Positions 6,628 to 11,594 of a stretch of DNA of 11,594 nt are shown here, in pieces (position 1 is the stretch's first letter; each line of letters starts with the position of its first letter). The translations under genes were made by a program, and so were the position numbers. The notes under the pieces were generated by a model that was given only the letters and a program-made list of their open reading frames with translations, made no database searches and was not told where the DNA came from. The DNA is from an uncultured Brevundimonas sp. Its GTDB lineage: Bacteria; Pseudomonadota; Alphaproteobacteria; Caulobacterales; Caulobacteraceae. The stretch is from positions 1-11,594 of the forward strand of contig CAMLNT010000065.1 of the NCBI GenBank assembly GCA_946481425.1, in the 5' to 3' direction.

Positions 6628-6963
6628 CTATTCGACGACGGAGAAGCGCTTGCGGTCGAAGAAGCGCAGGACCGGCTCCAGCTCGTGGCCGCGCTTCAGG
6701 ATCTGCCCGCCCTGGCCGATCAGGGCCCACTGGCCCTGACGGCGCTGGAGCTCGGGGCGCTTTTCGATGGTGTAGAGCGGCGCGTCGCCCGAGCGCTTGA
6801 AGACGGCGAAGACGGCGCAGTCCTCAAAGCCGCCGACGGAATAGTCGCGCCATTCACCGGCGGCGACCATGCGCCCGTACAGTCTGAGGATGGCGTCGAG
6901 CTCGAGCCGGTGGAAGAAGACCGGTCCCTTCGACGGACTGTCCTGAGGCTGATCGAGACTCAT
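6628..6963 (-). CDS. DUF2794 family protein
   Basis: A 111-residue cytosolic protein of unknown function. The central block (RLELDAILRLYGRMVAAGEWRDY, about 19-41), the segment AVFAVFKRSGDAPLYTIEKRPEL (about 50-72), and ILKRGHELEPVLRFFDRK (about 87-104) match the DUF2794 family, which I know mainly from alphaproteobacteria. There is no signal peptide or membrane helix. Length is normal for the family. The ATG at 6963 lacks a strong ribosome site. It appears monocistronic; the minus-strand genes upstream end at 7270, about 300 bases away, with structured DNA between. Its stop is only 3 bases from the shared terminator hairpin. Confidence 0.9.
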   Translation of the reverse strand: MSLDQPQDSPSKGPVFFHRLELDAILRLYGRMVAAGEWRDYSVGGFEDCAVFAVFKRSGDAPLYTIEKRPELQRRQGQWALIGQGGQILKRGHELEPVLRFFDRKRFSVVE

Positions 6964-7025
6964 CTGAGGGCAGCCTAACGCCAGACCGCAGGTCGGGGAA
7001 CCGTGACCTCGAAAATCGCCGCTAT

Positions 7026-7048
7026 CCCTTATTGCACAACGTTAAGGG
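7026..7048. promoter_or_regulatory. Inverted repeat upstream of DUF2794, possible operator
   Basis: CCCTTA (7026-7031) and TAAGGG (7043-7048) are exact inverted arms around an 11-base spacer, 63 bases upstream of the DUF2794 start and just before the candidate small RNA. It is AT-richer than its surroundings and could be a regulator site for either direction. The arms are short, so chance occurrence is possible. Confidence 0.25.
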
Positions 7049-7110
7049 AAAGGCCGCGAATAAGTCTCATTTCGGTCCTTCGGCGGACACGGCGGCCATC
7101 GAAATAGCGA

Positions 7111-7258
7111 GTGTCGGCTGGCCGGTTCACCTTGAGGCCCGGATCCTGAACAGCCCCCCCAGCCCCCTGGGTTTCCAGGTTCCGGCCAGCCGACGCTTCC
7201 TCCAAGCGAGACGCCCGGGCGACCACCCCTCCCCTCCCAAAGGTCGCTCGGGCGTTTT
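7111..7258 (+). ncRNA. Candidate structured small RNA ending in an intrinsic terminator
   Basis: The plus strand contains a long hairpin: GTGTCGGCTGGCCGG (7111-7125) pairs with CCGGCCAGCCGACGC (7182-7196), 15 pairs with one G-U, around a 56-base internal region with its own small hairpin CCTGG/CCAGG (7166-7170, 7175-7179; loop GTTT). It is followed by a plus-strand intrinsic terminator (7206-7260). No plus-strand gene precedes it: BI-1 ends behind its own hairpin at 6625, and both flanking genes are on the minus strand. A plus-strand terminator here therefore implies a separate transcript starting somewhere in about 6964-7111. The true 5' end is unknown; an extra foldable segment (GGCCGC 7052-7057 with GCGGCC 7092-7097) may belong to it. 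I do not recognise a known RNA family; conserved SRP RNA and tmRNA signatures are absent. A spurious 85-codon frame covers the region. Confidence 0.4.
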
Positions 7259-7260
7259 GC
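7206..7260 (+). terminator. Intrinsic terminator, plus-strand orientation
   Basis: ACGCCCGGGCGACC (7211-7224) pairs with GGTCGCTCGGGCGT (7242-7255), 14 pairs with one G-U, around a 17-base C-rich loop. TTTT (7255-7258) follows, then GCGTTT. Pairing can extend to 7206/7260 with wobble pairs. On the opposite strand the stem is not followed by a T-run, so it favours stopping plus-strand transcription, although it may also protect the 3' end of the protease operon mRNA, whose last stop is at 7270. Confidence 0.7.
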
Positions 7261-7269
7261 GTTTGGGGA

Positions 7270-8619
7270 TCAGGCGGGACGCAGGCTGATCGGCACCCGC
7301 TCGCCGCCCCTTACCACCACCATCTGGACGCCCGACGGATTGTCGCGGAACTCCTTGTCGAGGTCCTCGGCCGTCAGGATGTCGGTCGTGTTGACCCGCA
7401 CCACCACATCGCCCGCGATCAGGCCGGCGGCCGCCGCGACCGAGCCGGGCTCCACGAAGGTGATGAGGGCCCCGCCTTCCAGTCCCTGGCCGCTGCGATC
7501 GGTCGGGCGCAGGTCGCGGAAGCCGGCCCCGAAGGCCTGGCCGGCCACGGCGACGACCTGGGTCGGGGTGGTGGTCCGCAGCTCCTCGACCGTGACTGTC
7601 GTCCGGTACTCTTCCGACGCCCGCAGATAGACGATCTCCAGCTGGCTTCCGGGGGCTGCGATGCCGACCGTGGAGGTGACGCCGCCCGAGCTTTCGACCG
7701 GCCGGCCCTGGATGCGGATGATGACGTCGTTGCGGCGCAGGCCGGCCTGGTCGGCGGGCGAGCCGGGGACCACATCCTCCACCACGGCCCCGCGTACGAT
7801 CGGCGTGCCCAGCTCGCGCGCCCGGACCGGCGTCAGGGAGCCGAGGGTCGCGCCGATGCGGCCGCGCCGCACGGAGCCGCCGGTGCGCAGCTGTTCGGCC
7901 ACCGCGAGCATGATCCGGCTCGGCACCGCGAAGGCCAGGCCGTCATTGCCGCCGCCGACGCTGCCCGACAGGATGGCGGTATTGATGCCGATCAGACGCC
8001 CGGCGCTGTCGAGCAGCGGCCCGCCGGAGTTGCCGGAATTCACGGCCGCGTCGGTCTGGATGTAGTCCTCTATGGCGTCGCCGATTCCGGACCGGCCGAG
8101 ACCCGAGATCACGCCCATGGTCAGGGTCTGGTCCAGACCCAGCGGATGGCCAACCGCGAAGACCAGATCCCCGGTCCGCAGGGTGTCGGAATCGACGATC
8201 TCGACCTGGCTGAGGTTGGGGGCGCTGATCTGCAGGACCGCGATGTCGGTGGCGTCGTCGGCGCCCAGGAGGGTCGCATCGAAGGACCGGCCGTCGGTCA
8301 GGTCGACGCGATAGGTGTTGCCGCCCTCCACCACGTGCTGGTTCGTGATGATGATGCCGCTGGCCGCGTCGATGATGACGCCCGATCCGCCCGAGATTTC
8401 CCGCGGCGTGCCAGTCGTGGTCGAGGACGACGGGCCGGTCGAGCGCGAGAGGGTCGTCACCCGCACCACCGCCGGCAGAGAGCGTTCGAGCTGGGCGGCG
8501 AAGGAGAAAACCCCCCGCTCCGCGTCGAAGGGGATGGGATAGGCCGGGGGCTGCTGCGCCTGGGCGGCGCTGGACAGCCCTGCGGCCAGAAACATCGCGG
8601 CGGTCACGCTCCGCATCAT
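7270..8619 (-). CDS. Periplasmic Do-like serine protease (HtrA/DegP/DegQ type), two PDZ domains
   Basis: An envelope quality-control protease that degrades misfolded periplasmic proteins. The protein (449 residues from ATG 8619; numbering below counts from the alternative GTG at 8622) has a signal peptide with probable cleavage after AQA (about 22), a trypsin-like domain (about 40-250) and two PDZ domains (about 253-348 and 355-448). The catalytic triad is complete: H96 (TNQHVVE), D126 (DATDIAVL), S199 (NSGNSGGPL). It lacks the long, Q-rich LA loop of E. coli DegP and resembles DegQ/DegS-size enzymes. Three starts lie in a row, GTG 8622, ATG 8619 and ATG 8616; ATG 8619 is preferred because GAGGA upstream has the best spacing, and all keep the signal peptide. 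The kinase stop TAG shares a base with the GTG, so this is the third gene of the RR-kinase-protease operon. Confidence 0.93.
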   Translation of the reverse strand: MMRSVTAAMFLAAGLSSAAQAQQPPAYPIPFDAERGVFSFAAQLERSLPAVVRVTTLSRSTGPSSSTTTGTPREISGGSGVIIDAASGIIITNQHVVEGGNTYRVDLTDGRSFDATLLGADDATDIAVLQISAPNLSQVEIVDSDTLRTGDLVFAVGHPLGLDQTLTMGVISGLGRSGIGDAIEDYIQTDAAVNSGNSGGPLLDSAGRLIGINTAILSGSVGGGNDGLAFAVPSRIMLAVAEQLRTGGSVRRGRIGATLGSLTPVRARELGTPIVRGAVVEDVVPGSPADQAGLRRNDVIIRIQGRPVESSGGVTSTVGIAAPGSQLEIVYLRASEEYRTTVTVEELRTTTPTQVVAVAGQAFGAGFRDLRPTDRSGQGLEGGALITFVEPGSVAAAAGLIAGDVVVRVNTTDILTAEDLDKEFRDNPSGVQMVVVRGGERVPISLRPA

Positions 8620-8621
8620 CA

Positions 8622-10037
8622 CTAAATCCTCATCGTCACGGTCGAGCCCTCGGGCCCGGTCTTGATATCCAGTTCGCCCCCGTGACGGCGCACGATCGCG
8701 CGGACAAAGGCAAGTCCCATCCGGTGGCTGTCGCCATCCAGCGGCCCTTCGGTCTGGGTCGCCTCCATGCCCGGGCCCTGATCGGCGACCGAAACGATGG
8801 CGACGTCCCCCTCCATGCAGGCCTTCAGCCGGATCACGCCGCCGTCGGGGGAATACTTCACGGCGTTGTCGACCAGATTCGCCACCGCCCTCTGCAAGAG
8901 GCTGGCCACGCCCAGCGCCGCGGCTGGATTGAGTTCGGTCTCGAAGCGGATGTCGCGCGCCTCGCCGATCGGCTCATAGAGGTCGACTGCCGCTGCGCAG
9001 ATCTGGTCCAGATGGACGCTTTCGAAAGCCCAGGTCTCGCCGTCACGGAGCGCCAGCGATTCGTTCATGGCCTGGGTCAGAAAGCGCAGGTCGGCGCGCG
9101 CCTCGTCCACGAGGGCCGCGTCGCCCGTGTCGCCGAACTGATCCAGTCGGGCTCTCGCCCGGGCGAGCGGCGTGCGGAAGTCATGCGCCACCTGGTCGGA
9201 GGTGTCACGCAGCCAGACGAGAAGCTCGTTCAGACGGCCCAGGGTCACGTTCACCTGATTGGTCAGGTCGCGCAGGTCGCCGGTCATCTCCTGGACGGGG
9301 ATCGGCTCGCCGAAGTCGCCGCGACCTGCGCCCTCGAGGCTGGCGTTGATCCGACGCACGCCCGACACCATCCGCGCCCGCGACCAGCCCGCCGAGGCCA
9401 GGCCGAAGACCAGCAGGAGGACCCCCATGCCGCCGACCACGGCTGCCGATAGCCCCCAGGCACGTCCGGTGCGCTCGACCATCCGCCCGATGATCACGCG
9501 CATCGGCCCGGCGTTGTCTCGCACGGCCACGACCTCGACCGATCGGCCTGGACACAGCGTTCCCGGCGGGAGGCGTAACAGAAAGACGTTGGGCCCCGCC
9601 GATTCGAGCGGCCGCGCCCGCGCCTCGCTGAGGGCCCTGAACCCGGCCGACCGGCCATCGTCGGTCTCGACCCAACGTACGCCCAGGTCCGGCGTGCGGC
9701 CGGAACAGGCGTCGGCGACACTCGATTCCAGACCGGGACGTCCTTGGAAGACGCCGAGCCAGCGCTCGACCTGATCGGCCCGGTTCGGCGGCGGGGCCTC
9801 CGGATCAGCCGCCTCCTCGTCCGCCGCTGGCGTGGCGGCTCCCAGGGGCGACGCCGTCAGGGCGTCCATCTTGGACAGCAGGGCGCTGAAATCGCGCAGG
9901 GCCGCCAGGGCCGCGCGCTGCCGCTGTTCGCCGCGCACTGCGTTGTGGGTCACGGCCAGGGAAATGCTGAGCGTCGCCGCCGCCAGCACGGTCACCGCCG
10001 CCGCCAGCCAGGCTCCGCTGACGGCGGGAAATCTCAC
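8622..10037 (-). CDS. Sensor histidine kinase with periplasmic domain (envelope-stress candidate)
   Basis: An inner-membrane HAMP-type histidine kinase of 471 residues expected to phosphorylate the response regulator encoded just upstream. Domains: first membrane helix (about 9-30), periplasmic sensor region (about 31-196) with an acidic/Ala/Pro-rich stretch (about 65-87) and two cysteines (C111, C162) that might form a disulfide, second helix (about 197-217), HAMP (about 218-272), DHp with phospho-accepting H285 in VAHDFRTPL, and a catalytic ATPase domain with N box NLVDNAVKYSP (387-397), DQGPGM (419-424) and MGLAFVRAIVRRHGG (440-454). The glycine-rich G2 box is degenerate but the core is intact. 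The open frame extends to 10223, but GTG 10037 is chosen: it overlaps the regulator stop as GTGA (10034-10037) and sits just before the first helix. The sensor domain is not recognised, so the signal is inferred only from the downstream HtrA gene. Confidence 0.9.
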   Translation of the reverse strand: MRFPAVSGAWLAAAVTVLAAATLSISLAVTHNAVRGEQRQRAALAALRDFSALLSKMDALTASPLGAATPAADEEAADPEAPPPNRADQVERWLGVFQGRPGLESSVADACSGRTPDLGVRWVETDDGRSAGFRALSEARARPLESAGPNVFLLRLPPGTLCPGRSVEVVAVRDNAGPMRVIIGRMVERTGRAWGLSAAVVGGMGVLLLVFGLASAGWSRARMVSGVRRINASLEGAGRGDFGEPIPVQEMTGDLRDLTNQVNVTLGRLNELLVWLRDTSDQVAHDFRTPLARARARLDQFGDTGDAALVDEARADLRFLTQAMNESLALRDGETWAFESVHLDQICAAAVDLYEPIGEARDIRFETELNPAAALGVASLLQRAVANLVDNAVKYSPDGGVIRLKACMEGDVAIVSVADQGPGMEATQTEGPLDGDSHRMGLAFVRAIVRRHGGELDIKTGPEGSTVTMRI

Positions 10038-10834
10038 GCGGGCGTATCCAGAACGCGGAAGACGAGGCTCTGGCTGCGGGCGGAGACGATCAGCGGATGC
10101 AGGCTGTCGGGCAGTTCCGGGCACTGCTCCTTGAGCCGCCGGCGCAGGGCCGAGATTCGCGCGTCGATGATGTTGACGTAGTTGTCCGGCAGGAACTTCC
10201 ACTCGACCCAGCAGCGGTCCCACAGCATCGACTTGGTGACCGGCTGGCCGCGGGCGGCCATCAGTTCGCCAACGATGGCGAACTCGAGCGGCGACAGGTC
10301 GAGCATCCGGCCTTCGCCGCCCGGCGGTTGGTAGGCGAGGGTTCGCGCCCCGTGCGACAGGCGGAACGGGCCGTTGGTCAGTTCCGATCGCGGCGCCTCA
10401 CCGTTGGACCGGCCCGCCCGACGCAGTTGCGCCGCCACGCGTGCGAGGAGCTCCTCATCGCCGACGGGCTTGGCGACATAGTCATCTGCCCCGGCCATCA
10501 GGCCCTCGACCTTCTGACGCTCGCCGCCCAGGGCGGTCAGGAAGAGCGCCGGCGCCTCGGCGGACGGTCCGGCCCCGTTGCGGATCGAATCAAGCGCGCT
10601 CAGGCCGTCCATCCCGGGCGTGATCCGGTCCAGAATCATCACGTCGTACCGGTTGGCCGACGCCAGGGCGATCGCCTCCTCGCCCGTGACCGCGCGGTCG
10701 ATCGAGCCGAACCCGGCCCGGTCCAGCTTGCCGGCCACGTGATCGGCCAGGGCGGCGTCGTCCTCGAGCAACAGGGCCGAACGGCCAGCGAAGATGCGGC
10801 TGAGCGTGGCGTATGGATCGGCCGGGTCTGACAT
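10034..10834 (-). CDS. OmpR-like response regulator, partner of the adjacent kinase
   Basis: A 266-residue DNA-binding response regulator. The receiver domain (about 17-140) has the acidic pocket E24/D25/D26, phospho-acceptor D69 in MILDRITPGMDG, T100 (ALFLTAL) and K122 (VAKP). A winged-helix output domain follows (about 155-262), with LDLSPLEFAIVGELM (178-192) and NYVNIIDARISALRRRL (218-234). The final wing is unusual: instead of the typical T-V-R-G-x-G-Y it reads SARSQSLVFR. The frame is open to 11020, but ATG 10834 is preferred because GGGGAG lies 6 bases upstream and the added upstream residues are low-quality sequence across the intergenic region. It is the first gene of the operon; the kinase starts inside its stop codon. 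It is divergent from chvI with 191 bases between. A 10-base palindrome at 10873-10882 lies 39 bases upstream of its start and might be an operator. Confidence 0.9.
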   Translation of the reverse strand: MSDPADPYATLSRIFAGRSALLLEDDAALADHVAGKLDRAGFGSIDRAVTGEEAIALASANRYDVMILDRITPGMDGLSALDSIRNGAGPSAEAPALFLTALGGERQKVEGLMAGADDYVAKPVGDEELLARVAAQLRRAGRSNGEAPRSELTNGPFRLSHGARTLAYQPPGGEGRMLDLSPLEFAIVGELMAARGQPVTKSMLWDRCWVEWKFLPDNYVNIIDARISALRRRLKEQCPELPDSLHPLIVSARSQSLVFRVLDTPA

Positions 10835-10872
10835 GCGGAGCTCCCCTGTCTCGCAGCCTGACCATAGCGCCG

Positions 10873-10882
10873 GTTCCGGAAC
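10873..10882. promoter_or_regulatory. Palindrome in divergent RR/chvI intergenic region, possible operator
   Basis: GTTCCGGAAC is a perfect 10-base palindrome 39 bases upstream of the response-regulator start. It is just upstream of TATGGT (10866-10861, minus strand), which could be a -10 element, so a regulator bound here would sit in the promoter spacer. The element is short and GC-rich, so this is tentative. Confidence 0.25.
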
Positions 10883-10940
10883 GGCGCGACGGCTCACGGC
10901 GTTCTGCCGGCTGATCGTTTCTGACCTGTCATGGCGCGCC

Positions 10941-10968
10941 TTGGCCTGAACGCCCGCGCGCCCTAATC
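10941..10968 (+). promoter_or_regulatory. Possible chvI promoter
   Basis: TTGGCC (10941-10946) and CTAATC (10963-10968), 16 bases apart, lie 57 bases upstream of the chvI ATG. CTAATC is the most AT-rich hexamer in the region. The match is moderate and no start site is known. Confidence 0.3.
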
Positions 10969-10977
10969 TTGTCACGG

Positions 10978-10998
10978 GCGGCCGCGAAGCGTGGCCGC
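10978..10998 (+). repeat. GC-rich hairpin in the chvI 5' leader
   Basis: GCGGCC (10978-10983) and GGCCGC (10993-10998) can pair around a 9-base loop, 27 bases before the chvI start. If the promoter at 10941-10968 is right, this would be in the mRNA leader. It may affect translation, but the short stem could also be chance in GC-rich DNA. Confidence 0.25.
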
Positions 10999-11025
10999 AC
11001 CGCTGGACGGAGACCCCCACGGACC

Positions 11026-11594
11026 ATGGCCAACATCACCCTCGTGGACGACGACGAGAACATCGTCGAATCGGTAAAGCTGGCCCTTGAGAGCCACGGC
11101 CACACCGTGCGCGCCTATCATGACGGCGCCGCGGGACTTGAAGCGCTGGAGAGCGAGCCGCCGGACCTGGCGATCCTCGACGTGAAAATGCCCCGCATGG
11201 ACGGGATGGAGGTGCTGCGCCGCATCCGCCAGACCTCGAACCTGCCGATCATCATGCTGACGTCCAAGGACGAGGAGATCGACGAGATCCTCGGCTTCAA
11301 CCTGGGCGCCGACGACTACATGACCAAGCCGTTCTCGCAGCGGCTTCTGATCGAGCGCATCAAGGCGATCCTGCGCCGCGCCGGCATCGAGCAGGGCGAG
11401 GCCGTCGATCCGGACGCCTCGGCCAAGGCGCTGCGTCGCGGCAAACTGGCCATGGACCCGGCCCGCCACGAATGCACCTGGGACGGCAAGAACGTGCGCC
11501 TGACCGTCACCGAGTTCCTGCTGCTGCAGGCCCTGGCCCAGCGCCCGGGCTTCGTGAAGAGCCGCGACAACCTGATGGACGCCGCCTACGACGA
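11026..11594 (+). CDS. chvI: ChvI-type response regulator, 3' end cut by window
   Basis: An OmpR-family regulator; 189 residues are visible and about 50 at the C-terminus are missing. The receiver domain (about 1-120) has D8/D9/D10, phospho-acceptor D52 in [14 protein letters not shown]79 (IMLTSKDEE) and K101 in [20 protein letters not shown]. The last motif, with FSQRLL, together with [21 protein letters not shown] at the N-terminus, is characteristic of ChvI, the partner of kinase ChvG (ExoS) in alphaproteobacterial envelope and acid-stress control. The winged-helix domain begins at about 138 and is interrupted at the edge in [12 protein letters not shown] 11026 is preceded by GGAG (11009-11012) at long spacing, with GGA at 11021-11023 closer. 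chvG, often followed by hprK and PTS genes, would be expected downstream. It is divergent from the RR-HK-HtrA operon. Confidence 0.92.
   Translation, partial: MANITLVDDDENIVESVKLALESHGHTVRAYHDGAAGLEALESEPPDLAILDVKMPRMDGMEVLRRIRQTSNLPIIMLTSKDEEIDEILGFNLGADDYMTKPFSQRLLIERIKAILRRAGIEQGEAVDPDASAKALRRGKLAMDPARHECTWDGKNVRLTVTEFLLLQALAQRPGFVKSRDNLMDAAYD

Noticed and set aside
7111..7196. 6S RNA or SRP RNA
   Set aside because: A short match to part of E. coli 6S is present, but I cannot build the closing stem and central bubble; the conserved SRP loop sequence is absent. Left as an unnamed candidate RNA.
7032..7289. 85-codon plus frame in the 6964-7269 gap
   Set aside because: No domain, no good ribosome site, and it runs through two strong hairpins and the tail of the protease gene; a structured RNA explains the region better.
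10835..11020. N-terminal extension of the response regulator
   Set aside because: It would cover the divergent promoter region, and ATG 10834 has a strong ribosome site directly before the normal receiver-domain start.

Overview
The window looks like chromosomal DNA of a high-GC alphaproteobacterium, most likely Caulobacterales (Brevundimonas- or Caulobacter-like). The reasons are the very GC-rich coding sequence, a DUF2794 protein (a family I know mainly from alphaproteobacteria), a ChvI-type response regulator, and mostly cell-envelope housekeeping genes. The assignment is inferred from protein character only; there is no rRNA or marker gene to confirm it. I see no insertion sequence, prophage, CRISPR array, tRNA or rRNA.

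Layout. 1-952 (-): N-terminal part of a large, membrane-anchored AsmA/YdbH-like protein that runs off the left edge. 953-1287: intergenic region with an AT-rich 9-bp inverted repeat. 1288-2649 (+): MepM-like M23 peptidoglycan endopeptidase. 2667-3797 (-): solitary C5-cytosine DNA methyltransferase. 3876-4361 (+): small lipoprotein, whose stop codon interlocks with that of the convergent gene. 4358-5712 (-): two-gene operon, thpR (RNA 2',3'-cyclic phosphodiesterase) followed by a CitE-like CoA-ester lyase, coupled by an ATGA overlap. 5829-6572 (+): Bax inhibitor-1 family membrane protein, closed by a strong hairpin. 6628-6963 (-): DUF2794. 6964-7269: intergenic region with a long hairpin and a plus-strand intrinsic terminator, together a candidate small RNA. 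7270-10834 (-): tightly coupled operon of response regulator, sensor kinase and periplasmic HtrA/Deg protease. 11026-right edge (+): ChvI response regulator, cut by the window end.

How they work together. Many genes serve the envelope: wall hydrolysis, possible lipid transport, periplasmic protein quality control, and two divergently placed two-component systems (RR-HK-HtrA and ChvI, whose partner ChvG is expected just beyond the edge). The RR-HK-protease operon has the same gene order as mycobacterial mprA-mprB-pepD and suggests an envelope-stress circuit that controls its own protease. The methyltransferase, thpR/CoA-lyase pair, lipoprotein and BI-1 protein have no obvious shared pathway.

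Most other long reading frames in this GC-rich DNA are antisense or out-of-frame shadows and are not listed.
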